Below are positions 32,696 through 42,936 of a stretch of DNA of 64,000 nucleotides, piece after piece. The stretch is from assembly GCA_000310025.1 (NCBI GenBank), contig FN648635.1, positions 1 to 64,000 of the forward strand. Reading direction: 5' to 3'. How positions within the stretch are numbered: position 1 is the stretch's first letter; the number at the start of each line of letters is the position of its first letter. The notes beneath the pieces were generated by a model. That model saw only the letters and a program-made list of their open reading frames with translations. It ran no database searches and had not been told where the DNA came from. The position numbers and the translations under genes are program-made. Source of the DNA: Ectocarpus siliculosus (Eukaryota > Sar > Phaeophyceae > Ectocarpales > Ectocarpaceae).

Positions 32696-34470
32696 CATAG
32701 CATGCCAACGATATTCGTCCGCTTGCTTTGAAGCAATGATTATATCCGGCTCCAAATTACCTGCGTGAAGGCAGACAGACGGCAACGATGCCTGTATTCA
32801 CAGTGGCCTCGTTTGTATACCCCCACCGCTCACACGGCGTTGCGTGTGAATTATTTTCTCTGTTCACAACTGTGCGTCCCAGTGTACCCCTACCGCTTAT
32901 GTCTCGGGACAACAGAGGGTTGATGCGCGGCATCCAAGGCGGTCTCGCCTTTCATTGCTTCTGCTGATGTCTCTGTCTGGGTTTCTCTCTTTCTCCCTCT
33001 CCGCTGTATATATATCTCTCTCTTTTTTTACTGTTCTCCCTCTGTTTGGTCCCCTCTCTCTTTCTTGTCGCTTTCTCTGTGTGTCTGTGATGTTGGTGGT
33101 TGGTGGGTTCGTGTGTGTGTAATCGAAAACAAAGTACAGCAGCTGCTCTATGACTCATGATTCATTTAAGAAAGGCCAGAATACCATGTGTGTACCAAAG
33201 TCTATTTAATGTACTGTGTGTGCGAATAATTTGTTCCTTTTAGCGGTGGGTTCGAATCAGTCTGATCGCCTGTGTTTTCCTCCACTAAATACACAGTTTT
33301 GGACTGTGGCTCCAAATTTGCTGAGATAAGGAAACATATTTTGAGATAAGAAAGTTCCTGGAAACTACCTGCAGGCGAATATTTTCCGATTTAAGGCGGC
33401 TTCATGTGATTGGCTGTGGGACGACAGTCACCCAACGAACTTCCCCTGTTCGCAGGTACTGCTCTGCTGTTAATTGTTGTGCGCTGCGTGACAGCTGCAC
33501 CCTGATCACCGCGCTCCCACTGCTGTTGAGTGTGCGTGCATGCATGCGTGTGCGTGTCCGTGTTGCCCCCTCAACCCAGCACACGAACTCACACCAGAAC
33601 AGCGACAGGAAGTACACATACTGCCCGGCAGCCCTGTACGAAGTGCTGTGTATCGCATTTCAAGCGTTGGGGAGAGGGTGTCTTTTGGGGGCGGGGGCAC
33701 ATCGAAGTCAAACACGCTCTCTCAAGTAAAGCAGAGAATACTCTTGCGGCGCGTCACCAGAAGGCAACTAACTGCGTGCTCTTCCTCCTCTCTGCCCTTT
33801 GTGGCGGTGCTGCCACCTCCTCTACGTCGTCGGTTGCGGCGGTTCGTTCCGGCGCTCTTTCTCCCCCTTGCTTTAACCTGTGTGTGACGGGCGCGTATTG
33901 CTGACCTAAAGCCGTGCAACAACCAACCCCAACTTGGTTTTCTGACCGTGCAGCCCCCCCCTTTCTGTGTTGGTGGCGCGCAACTCCAGGGCCTTTGCGC
34001 TGGGCGCTGGGTTTTATTTGGGCGGCCGCTGGACATGCTCTTGCAGACTGTGTGTGTGCGTGTGGGTGGTGCCTGATGATGTGTTGTGCGTGGTGCCTGA
34101 TGTGTTATTTCAAAGAAAGCTGGGAAATCGAAAAGTTAGCGAGTTTTTCCACAAAACGAGCCTCCCCCCGCTGTTAAATCTGAATATTTTTCCCTTTTCT
34201 TGGGTTCTGGCGAGACTGTCAGGAACGATACTCAGAAAGATGGCTTAACTCAAAATATCTTTCCCTTTTTCAGCTTTTTTTGGTTTCGAAACTGTCTAAT
34301 GCAGACGGGCTAGGATCTACATATATACATGAACCTTGCATTATTATTGCGTCCCCGGAAACAATAAATAAATAAATACCCAAAACAAAACGCAGAACAA
34401 ACACGAATTAAATAATGGTCATGTTTTAATGATTTTCAACCCGAAACCACCGCGGCGTAAAATAGGCATG
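32696..34470. other. Intronic stretch without recognised gene
   Basis: The first 50 bases continue repeat R2 (ATTCGTCCGCTTGCTTTG). The rest contains T/C-rich and GT-rich stretches (32,990-33,120) and short open frames, none protein-like. Nothing else was identified. Confidence 0.5.
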
Positions 34471-34772
34471 CACATTTTTTTTTTTGTCTCCACATAAATC
34501 AGCGCTCACAGCACTAGTGCCGTTTCCTCCAACCCGTCATCACACAGAAGAGTCCCTCTCTACCCTCCCCCCCTGCGGTACTTTGCCTTCGAATTTTTAA
34601 TGCGAGAAGAGTTCAGCACTCTCTTTTCTCTGTGGACACACGAACTAGCGCTATCCACTAGGCCAGGAGCGGAAGCGAGAGAAACACTTACTTTGCAAGA
34701 AACGTTCGCTTACGCCGGAACTCGAACCGCTGATCTGACCTCTAGAAGGTTTCGAGGATACCAACGGGGCGA
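34471..34772 (-). mobile_element. tRNA-derived SINE, copy 3
   Basis: Same block order as the copies near 16.8 and 18.9 kb: T-rich tail GTCTCCACATAAATCAGCGC, CACACAGAAGAGTCCCTCTC, CTAGCGCTATCCACTAGGCC, then the head with CTCGAACCG and GAGGATACCAAC. The head is shorter than in the other copies (CTAGACCACC missing), so it is a degraded or 5'-variant copy. Confidence 0.75.
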
Positions 34773-36016
34773 CTGGTTACACGCATCCATCGGATGGAGG
34801 GTGGAAAAACACACACAAAAAATGAAAACGTTGGTTTAGTTTGCACACCACACGCGTGTTGTTGTGTGAACATGCGATCGAGTTGTTGTGGGTTGAGTTG
34901 AATCAGAAGTTGTTACGACTCTTGCCTCCGACCTGATCCTCATCTAGTTGAGATACCGTTGCCGATACGGATGATGTCGATGTCGATGTTGTTGGTCTTG
35001 GTGTTGATGTGGTCATCGTTGTTTTTGCAGGAAACCGTGGCTGCAAGAGAGCCCAAGCCAACGCCACAAGCTCATCGAGTTCCACTGTGGCGACGCTCTC
35101 AGGTACTACAATACCAGCTGTGCTGTATCCCATATCCATAGTTGGTTAACAAGTTGCGGGGCAAATCGTTGTACGGTGTTAACATTCCACAGGGCTAGTT
35201 TGACCGTTCGATTCGAGTTTTGCTGACTGGGAAGAATCGCTTGTACGGCTGCAACGGCGGGTTTTGTCTGTGTGTGTACTTTTGCCCTATTCAACCCAAC
35301 GCCAGAGGTTTCTAGTCAAGACACAAACCAAACTTAATAACGGGTGGTAGGTTGGCACGTGCTTGCCCAAAACGTGCATGCTTCAGGCGTGGTGGGCTCC
35401 ACTATGCTTTTCGAGACTGGTGTCCTCTCGCTTAGGTTCAATCAACAGTTGCACCAGGTACAAGCAGTCCCCGAGATGATCAGAGTCATTCATTCGTCAG
35501 GGCTACAAACACCGATGTATATCCGTGGGTCTATGTCCTTTGCGCTGAAACCAAGCCGACTCTGACCCTGGTTTGCACGTTGCCGATCACCAATCAATGC
35601 ACCTCTGAGCATCTGACTGTAGCTGTAGGAACGATTTCGGTGGCAGCGAACACCTTGACTGTTGGGTGTTTGTGTACGTGCTGAAGAAGGATATCATGCG
35701 ATCAGCCTTCGGGGAGTGCTGCTTGTCGTCGCTGTGGGTGTTGTGGTATTGTATAGTGTTGAGACAGAAGAGCCGGCCCGACCTCTTCCGAGCGTGTGCA
35801 TGTCATGTGTGGTGTGAAAACTCCAGGAATCCGGCACGTATTTGCTCGAAACCTCCTTTCACCACCATGGTAAGAAGGCCCGACACACCGCCTTTTCAGT
35901 GGAGTGTACCCATGCAAGAGATGAAATCTAGGCGTTAGATACCTCGGGAAGCCGATTGGACGTTTCGCGCCTGCCGCACTGCTGCCCCCCCCCAAAAAAA
36001 AACAAATAACCGACAG
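34773..36016. other. End of intron 1 without recognised element
   Basis: Minus-strand stretches such as NRTVKLALWNVNTVQRFAPQ (near 35,210-35,150) look protein-like but belong to nothing I know. The last 30 bases hold a C-run, an A-run and the exon 2 acceptor. Confidence 0.4.
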
Positions 36017-36194
36017 TTTCATGCAGGCCCGAGAAGCTCTCGAGACCATGAGGCACGAGCACGCGAAGAACGACTGCGGGTTCTTCGCCTTCACGATGGT
36101 CAGGCAGCCGCTGGAGTGGCTTGTCTCGCTGTACGACGACCTGTGCCACCGGAGGCTGAAGGGGCACAAGGAGACGTGTCCGCAGCAGGCGGGT
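36017..36194 (+). CDS. Sulfotransferase-family gene, exon 2 (3'-phosphate-binding motif)
   Basis: The first base completes the codon split at 10,410. Reads ALETMRHEHAKNDCG, then FFAFTMVRQPLEWLVSLYDD: R206 and S214 in VRQPLEWLVS are the 3'-phosphate contacts of PAPS in this superfamily, normally about 65-80 residues after HIPKTGG, as here. The donor is uncertain: GTTGTG after 36,194 keeps phase 0 for exon 3; GTGTCC after 36,175 would also work with an acceptor 5 bases later. Confidence 0.8.
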
Positions 36195-36772
36195 GTTGTG
36201 TTGTGCCTCTTGTTGGCCTTCTGTGGTGGTAGTGCTGGTGTTGCTATCCGTGCGGATTGGTGAGGCTGCCGTGGTTGTTCGGAGGGTGGCAGTTGTCGTT
36301 GTTTAGTTGGGGTGGTGGTGGAGGTCTTGCTGCTGCTCCGGACAGTTGTAGGTTAGGTGATGCTGCTGCTGTTTGTAGCATGTCCATTGTTGTAGTGCTG
36401 TTGCTGTTGCTGTTGCCGTCCGTAGGTATGGCAGTTGTGGCGGTGGAGGTAGACTTGCAAGAGTCGGAGGATTTCTCTACGAGTGTAGGTAAAAGTTTGG
36501 AACAAAATTTAGAAGCTAGTGAGCAACATGTCGCCCCGCTACGACGGTCGCCGGACCTCGACTTCTCCTTTACCACGTTGTTAAGGTCGAGATCAATCGT
36601 GCGGACCGTGCTGTTTTCCTCCCCTTCCGCTCCCTGCCTCTCTGTCTCTCTGTCTGTTTCTCCCGGATCCAGCTCCTGTTTCTTTCCGGTCACCGTGGTT
36701 AATCTGTAATTCTTGGTGACCCCGCCCACCTCCCCCGATTTTTCTGTGTTTCCACATGTACTTCTCCTCCAG

Positions 36773-36895
36773 AATAGCATGACCCCCAAGCAAGAGATGC
36801 TCGCGTATCCCCACAGGGACGGACTGGTCAGCTACTTGGCACACGGGTTCAATGGCTGGGCGTCGCCCGGATCAGTGGATGAGCGCACCGTAGAG
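36773..36895 (+). CDS. Sulfotransferase-family gene, exon 3
   Basis: Acceptor CTTCTCCTCCAG, donor GTGTGC. 41 codons, phase 0 on both sides: NSMTPKQEMLAYPHRDGLVS, then LAHGFNGWASPGSVDERTVE. It corresponds to the variable region between the PAPS motif and the C-terminal substrate region, so it has no diagnostic motif. It is assigned by phase, direction and position. Confidence 0.65.
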
Positions 36896-38347
36896 GTGTG
36901 CGTACATGCCTTTATGACGTGTACGTCGATGCGTGCCCGGGGGGGGTATTGCTTGCGTGTTGTCTGATAAAGACTTGCTGTTTCCCGCATACACGTGCGC
37001 CGGTATCGTAAGGCCGACCGTATACGAAACAAGATAACATACACGCCCTCGACCGATTCTCTGCGCTCGGTTTTTCAACAGCAGCAAGAGTCGCAGCGCC
37101 GAAAATGGCAGCGCTGGAACCGTTTGGTCGAGACCTCTCCGAAACTGTACCGTTTCGTCAATGCCTCATTTTCGTCGTGGTGTAATCTATTGGAGCTTTG
37201 AAAATCGGTCCAGGGGGTGTGCTATCTCGTGTCGTATACGGTATTAGTTACTGCAATCTTCGTGGGTTCGTGTTTCTTTTTGTTGAAAAAATACAGAGCA
37301 CGCGCGATGTATTGCTAAGAGGAAAGCCGAACGACCTGGGCTGGACTTGTAGCCAACGTGGCGGGTGGCACCACGTTTGGCAGGGCATGGACACGCATCA
37401 CGTGGTGTGCGGTGTTGTGGTCGTTTCTCGTGGGGTCCGGTGGGACGATCAATCAAACGCCTCTTCCCATGTACTGTGCTCTTGTGGCCAGGATGGTATG
37501 CCCCCCCCCGCGGGAGTAGTAGTGCGCAGAGGGGTGACAATTAGGAACAAGCGAACAACCGAAGTGCAGACCACAACGGGTGCATGCCCTCAAGCAACAA
37601 GCAACCGCTGTTCCTTCCCGCCCGTGCTCTGCGTGGCCTCCCCCCCCCCTCCCTCTTTGTCTTCTTCAACGGCGACAAATTTCTCCCTCCCCGACCGTGG
37701 TCTCTTCCCCCCCGGTGTTTGACATCGGGTGTGGGTTTTTGTCACTTGGCAACGACGTTGTAAAACAAGCCGCCCCCCCCGCCGGTTACCATCGGGGGTT
37801 TCGTCGCTTGGCAGCAATGTTATAAATTAAGCCTATTACTCCGTGAGCTCGGCAACCAGGTTACCGGTTTTTTTTTGCCTCCGTTCGTTTTTTGCGGTAA
37901 CCATGAATGCTTGTCGAGTAGATTATGTTGTGTGGGCTCGAGAACCGTCAATCCGCGCAAAGGGGACAATCGCACCACGTTGTGTTGAGTTGGTGAACCA
38001 CCCTCAAGGCAGTTACACACACGCTTACATACAGCCTCTGGGAAATGAAAACACCAAAAAGCAGGAGATTGTCATTGGTACGGGGAGAAATAAACCCCAA
38101 GATGCCGAACCCCTTTCCCAGGGTACAGGCGCACCCTCAGTGGGACTCCCCGAACCCCCCAGGGCGTTTCGCGCTATGGGAGACCCTGGTCCCAGTGAGA
38201 ACCCGGCATGTTTTATCCCGGCTTTGTAGGGATGGGAGGTTTACGGTTTAAAGGATTACGGCATGCAGGATTATGAGTCCCCCCCCCCCCCCCCCGACCG
38301 TGGTCTCCGCAACATCTCGCCGCCCGCCGTCGACGCCCCCTTGACAG
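36896..38347 (+). other. Intron 3 of the sulfotransferase gene, with repeat R3
   Basis: 1,452 bases. Its second half is repeat R3 copy A (37,705-38,297), which ends in a run of 17 C about 50 bases before the acceptor of exon 4. Confidence 0.6.
37705..38297 (+). repeat. Repeat R3, copy A (C-tract ended)
   Basis: Starts with two diverged 60-base units (CATCGGG...TTGGCA.CGA.GTTGTAAA), then GAGCTCGGCAACCAGGTTAC, GTCGAGTAGATTATGTTGTG, AATCGCACCACGTTGTGTTG, GTGAGAACCCGGCATG and a final GGCATGCAGGATTATGAGTC followed by C17. Copies B, C and partial D share this order. No frame, no inverted ends. Class unknown. Confidence 0.8.
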
Positions 38348-38494
38348 GAGATATTGGAATCCTTCGGAAGGCATCTCGATCTCGTGGCCCTTACCAGCGA
38401 GGTGCCACAGATTAGGAGGTACCTGACGAGACGGTTTGTGGCCCCCCACGGCGTTCTCACGCCTCAAGTGGAAGATAATCTTGACCGGGGGGAG
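38348..38494 (+). CDS. Sulfotransferase-family gene, exon 4
   Basis: Acceptor CCCCCTTGACAG, donor GTCAGT. 49 codons, phase 0/0: ILESFGRHLDLVALTSEVPQ, then IRRYLTRRFVAPHG. LDLVALTSEVPQIRRYL resembles the segment of the family in which the enzyme's conserved V-G-x-T-E-like block precedes a helix. In-phase joining to exons 3 and 5 supports it. Confidence 0.75.
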
Positions 38495-38671
38495 GTCAGT
38501 TGTATTATCGATATACGTACCTTTGTTTAGCCACGTTTTTATTGTTGTTCAGTTTCAGTCATCGCTCTTTAAATTTTGTCTATTTTGTTCATTTTTACCA
38601 TTTGCTTTGTTATTTTTCAATCATCGCTCTCCAGTAGTATACGATTCCCACTTTGGCATCATTTTTTGCAG

Positions 38672-38812
38672 ATATACTGTTCACGGGAGGTGATACGTGA
38701 TACGGAGTATGTACGTGTACTACACCCTTTTATCCTTACGGATATCGCGGTGACCCGGCAACAAGTATCGACGCATTTAGAACGTAATGAGGATGGCTTG
38801 TATTTCCTAGAG
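38672..38812 (+). CDS. Sulfotransferase-family gene, exon 5
   Basis: Acceptor CATTTTTTGCAG, donor GTGGGA. 47 codons, phase 0/0: YCSREVIRDTEYVRVLHPFI, then TRQQVSTHLERNEDGLYFLE. There is no signature motif; the match of phases and the clean splice sites, with the last exon downstream, place it in the gene. Confidence 0.65.
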
Positions 38813-38909
38813 GTGGGAACATTACTGTCAAGTCCACCTACTTTTACTGTTCTTTTCTCTCACGCATATACCCTCGGCATCCGTCCCTCTCAATGTCCCA
38901 AATCACCCC

Positions 38910-39522
38910 CCCCCCCGCCCCCCCCGGTATTTGCCATCGGGACTGGGTCGTCGTCGCTTCACAACAACGTTGTAAAACAAGCCGCCCCCCCTGTGTTTGC
39001 CATCGGGGTTGGGTTTTCGTCACTTGGCAGCGACGTTGTAAAACAAACCAATGCACTTGAACTCGGCAACCAGGTTACCGGGTTTTTTTTTTATCATATT
39101 TTTTTTGCAGTAACCATAGTGGTCATCGAGTAGATCATGTTGTGCGGGGTTGAGAAGCCTCACTCCGCGCAAGGGGGATGATCGCACCACGTTGTGTTAA
39201 AATGGTAAAGCATCCTCGAGGCAGTTACACAGCAGTGCTTATAACTGTCTCTGAAAGTGAAAGCACCAGAAAATATATTTAGCGATGCGCAGCTGTCATC
39301 CGTACGCAAGGAAGTATGCTCAAGATATCGAACACCCTTCACAGGATGCCGCTCACCCTTCATGCGACCCGCCGAATACCTCACGGCGTATCGCGCTTGG
39401 TAATGTGAGAGCCTGGCCCAGTGAAAACCCGGCGTGCTCCGTCCCGGCTGTGTAGGAATGCGACGTCAAAGGTCCAACGACTACGGCATGCACGACTATG
39501 AGTACCGCCCCCCCCCCCCCTG
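38910..39522 (+). repeat. Repeat R3, copy B, in intron 5
   Basis: Same order of blocks as copy A, ending GGCATGCACGACTATGAGTA then a C-run. It fills about 610 of the 749 bases of intron 5 and its C-end lies about 30 bases before the acceptor of exon 6. Confidence 0.85.
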
Positions 39523-39561
39523 CTGTCGCGCTTGGATTGAATGATTCCCCCAACCCGCCAG

Positions 39562-39702
39562 CTGCAAAATGCCAACAAAGTCAAGACGATCCGACTAAGC
39601 GACTTCGATCCCGATGAGCTGGCACAGCTCAACTCGACCATCCAGCTAGACTGGATGCTGTACGAAGGTGTACTCGCCACGCACGAACCGGTTCAGGGGT
39701 AA
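39562..39702 (+). CDS. Sulfotransferase-family gene, last exon and stop
   Basis: Acceptor CAACCCGCCAG. 46 codons then TAA at 39,700: TIRLSDFDPDELAQLNSTIQ, LDWMLYEGVLATHEPVQG. The N-x-x-x-Q-LDW-x-LY pattern is the usual C-terminal end of membrane-bound carbohydrate sulfotransferases, which makes this the natural terminus. No polyadenylation signal is evident in the next 100 bases. Confidence 0.8.
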   Translation: MQNANKVKTIRLSDFDPDELAQLNSTIQLDWMLYEGVLATHEPVQG

Positions 39703-39709
39703 CCGTTGG

Positions 39710-39800
39710 GATGGTTCACTTGTAGCCGTCGTGACGGTTGGCGCGTAACCGACCGGTTCAGTTGCAGCCGTCGTTACGGTTGGCTAACCGCCCGGTAGTT
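39710..39800. repeat. Two hairpin-forming units after the sulfotransferase stop
   Basis: AACCG..GGTTCA.TTG.AGCCGTCGT.ACGGTTGGC occurs twice, about 45 bases apart; each copy can fold on CCGTCGT.ACGG. Probably in the 3' UTR. Function unknown. Confidence 0.6.
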
Positions 39801-40079
39801 CATTCTCTCTTGAAATAGAGAAAGGGTGGCAGCGCTGGGTACGACAACGTCGCCCGTCGAGGAACGCTTCTGGCACTGCTGTGGTGGTAAAGTTTTCTTT
39901 GGCAGGCGATCAGCCTGGGTGGTTCGCTGGGGTGCTGTGTACGGCTGTGCGATTCAGGTTATCTTAGTTTGTGTTAGCAAATACCGTTGTCACATGATGG
40001 AACGAGTAGCGATGCTTCGCCACGCGTGTACGTGTGGGGACGTTTGTAACTAGTTCAGATGTTGGCTTGAATTTTTATC

Positions 40080-40200
40080 AAGTTCTGAGCTTGGGTCTCT
40101 GTCGACCAAAGGTGTTTTTCTCTTCGTCGCTCTGTGTCGTTGATATTCGCATAGCCCTCCCCTTGACCGATCGGGTCTCAAAAGGCGATCTCAGCCCACA
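40080..40200 (+). repeat. Fragment of the dispersed repeat start (family A/15-kb unit)
   Basis: GAGCTTGGGTCTCTGTCGACC, ATATTCGCATAGCCC and CGGGTCTCAAA in the order seen at 15,005-15,110. Confidence 0.6.
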
Positions 40201-40489
40201 CTGCAGACCTCCGAGAACTACCAACAGTTTTGTGTAGCTGAGACGTTGTCAAGACTTCTCACTGGTGTTTGAGCAGCTAGCGCTTGCTGTGGCGTGATAA
40301 CCGGTTTGTGCGTTATTGATGCAGTGAAGCAGGTTGACCTGTTGTCGTAGGTCCTTTTTCCCTAAAACGCTCCTCATCAATCTCCACACAAACATGCAGC
40401 GCCCGTTATGCTCCCGCTGCTGCTGCAAAATGCTTGTAGCGTGTTGCGGGAATCTCGCACATGAACCACAAGCAGCTTTGTGCAGCCGA

Positions 40490-40735
40490 GTTGGGTTGGG
40501 GGATGTTGTCCAACACGGTCGATATCTCGGACCTTGTCTAATGTGCACTTTTTTACCTTGCACAAGGCCCATTTTTTCGTTGAACCTTGGGCAACCCCTT
40601 TCCCTCGAACCCTGCTCAACCCTCTCGAAAATTCTGAACCTTGCCCAAGGTTGAGTTGGGGGACGTTGTCCAACATGGTCGATTTCTCGGACCTTGTCTA
40701 ATGTGCACTTTTTTTGGGGGGTTACCTTGCACAAG
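40490..40735. repeat. Direct duplication, two ~85-bp units 160 bases apart
   Basis: GAGTTGGG, GTTGTCCAACA.GGTCGAT, CTCGGACCTTGTCTAATGTG, CACTTTTT and TTACCTTGCACAAGG occur in both. Minus-strand open frames across it are products of the duplication. Confidence 0.85.
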
Positions 40736-40739
40736 GTCA

Positions 40740-42930
40740 AACCGTTTCACGTTATGGCACCTTGGCCAAGGGGGGGGTAGCGTCCATCTGTGTCACTACT
40801 GCTGTCGTGCTACAAGGCCTGTGGAAATTTTGTCCGGTTCTGATCCTTGGCCATTGAAGCACGCCGCCGCAGGTTCAAGATCGAGGTCGATTGTGCGTTT
40901 TACAACTCACGTTCGGCGTACATCTGTCCGTGGCAAAGACGACACGACCTTGCTTCTGCTGGTGTGTCAGGATTCGCCACGATGACGCCGCCGGGGGAGT
41001 CTTGCCCTGATTCTACCCGTCTCGACTCCCTTCCACGCCTGCTCTTGCCTCTACTGCTCCGGTCCTGCTGCACCCCTCTCCTCTTGCTGTGGCCGCTTGT
41101 CTGTGGTCGCTTCTCAAACACAAAAGCGAGAAAGGGGCGTTTGCCCGGCGAAGAGGTACCGCACCGATCTCCCGTGGTCTCCTGTTTGGTCCGACCCGCG
41201 AAGTGGTTATCTAGGTGTGGCATGAGTCTCCCTCTCCCTGCTGGCAGATGCCTGGACCCGGTTGTTCGACATTGCAAATGAGGTTGCACTCTCAGCTGTA
41301 GCCCAATTCTTTTTTAGCCCACTGTGAAATTGCTCGCCTTTTTTTTTCTTTTTTTCTTAATATGACACAACGAAACCATCTCTATCATAGAAAAGAGTCT
41401 GAGACAGATTAGCAATGGATTCATAGCGTCAGAAAGTACCTGTATGTCTACGATTTCCCAGACAGCATATAGGGACATCTCCCCTGCGGGTAACAGGCTC
41501 AACAAGACAGTTTGGTAGCTGTCTTGTGTGTCTCATATATGTTATGTTGGGAAGGTGCAGATGATATGTGTTAGGTACTGGTCGGGCGTTTTGTGTGTGG
41601 CACCCTTTTAGTCGTAGGGCATGCAATCTCCCTCAGTTTTCAAACGTATTTTCAATGTGGTGCGCGCATGTGCCGGGTATTTGGGTATGTATATGTGTGG
41701 ATACATTCGGAGTATGTGCGGACACACGGGCATGGTCTCACCATTTTCTTACCTTTTTGTGTAATTTCGTGCTGTTAGGTCTGCAAATGGCACGGGAGAA
41801 CATTTTTTCATTGCCTCCTGACGTGGTCGCCGATAGAGGCATGTGGTTGAGGTTTCATCACCGACATGTGGGTGTGTGTTAAATGCAGTGGGTATGGCTA
41901 CCTATCTCGCTCGTATGTAGGCAGAAGGTATGGCTACCTCTCCCACTAGTAGGCAGCGTGGACCACAAGTAAAGACAAGGCCGATCATTTCATGCATGTT
42001 ACAACATTTGTATTTGGCATGAGAGGGAAAAGAGGTTGTTCTAGTTTGTAAGCAATTTTGACGGTGTATGGGCAGGGGGAGTACTCCCTGTGTCCATGTT
42101 GTACCCAGGTGTCGTCGCATCAGTTGCCGCTTCAGTTGGCAGCACGTGTCATGGACATGTAGACGTGGAATGGTGGCGACAGGTGAAGGCAGCTGCAGTA
42201 TGTTATGCATGGTGTAGTCCATCCTTCGACCACACATAAAAGGAGTTTGTTCGTACCTGTGGGGATTTTCGAAGTCCTGGGTCAGCCAAGAGCAGCAGCA
42301 AGGAGCAGACGCAGTGCAGTATGCTACTACAGCTTTACAGTCCGTCCTCCTCAAGTCCTATCGGAGATGATTAGTATCGCACAACGGCTGGATCCGAAAT
42401 GCCGGCTAGCTCCGCAATCCAAGAGAGGTAGGTAGCTGATCTAAAAACGGAATGACTGCATGCTTGCTCCTCTCAGCAGATAGATGTGGCTGGCTGGCTC
42501 TTTGATGTGCAGATTTCTGGTTCAGCGGGATTTGTCGGAATTCCCAATTTTTCCGTTGTCACCTGGGTGTAAGAGAGTTTTTCATGAAAGGTGCACAGAA
42601 ATCGATTATCTTAATTGCAAGGGACACGTTTCATTTTCAGTGTTCCCCCTTGCGGTTTCGACGGTCAAATATGCGGTTGCCCACAGATTTTCGCATCGCT
42701 ATAAGCTATAAAGCTCCTAATAAAGTAGTGCGTGCAGGTTTGGTAGCACAAAAGGCAAATTAAACGGGAATTTTACGTCATTGATTACATACCAGCGTCC
42801 TTTTTGATCATATAAACATTACGGTGTACGAACACAGCATAACAACATTTCAGGAATTGTTGAACAACAGGATGAAACACTTTCTAATACAGCGAAACGT
42901 AATCAAAACAAAACACAATACAAGATAACA
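40740..42930. other. Stretch without recognised gene
   Basis: Several open frames of 130-150 codons on either strand (for example 41,902-42,354 minus) have no family resemblance and no splice context. A short direct repeat GGTATGGCTACCT lies at 41,892 and 41,928. Confidence 0.4.
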
Positions 42931-42936
42931 TGCAAG

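Larger units (their letters stand above)
10411..36016 (+). other. Intron 1 of the sulfotransferase gene, 25.6 kb, transposon-filled
   Basis: Donor GTGAGT at 10,411 and acceptor CCGACAG ending at 36,016, preceded by a C-run. The phases match (2 bases before, 1 after). Within it I find a foldback element, family A copies, SINEs, a 3.6-kb TIR element, a tandem foldback pair and a pogo-like transposon, described separately. No other exon with sulfotransferase sequence was seen inside, and the HIPKTGG to VRQP distance of about 70 residues is normal for the family, so none is required. Confidence 0.7.

Noticed and set aside
33240-33270. B-box-like GGTGGGTTCGAATCAG
   Set aside because: No matching A box at tRNA distance and no acceptor pairing, so probably chance.
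34903-35294. Protein-like minus-strand readings near 35 kb as an extra gene
   Set aside because: Two short frames do not join cleanly, and no family is recognised.
36244-36789. 181-codon minus-strand frame over sulfotransferase intron 2
   Set aside because: Low complexity (T/N/S runs from trinucleotide repeats) and antisense to an intron between two supported exons.
40249-40740. 163-codon minus-strand frame
   Set aside because: Built from a direct DNA duplication; no family resemblance.
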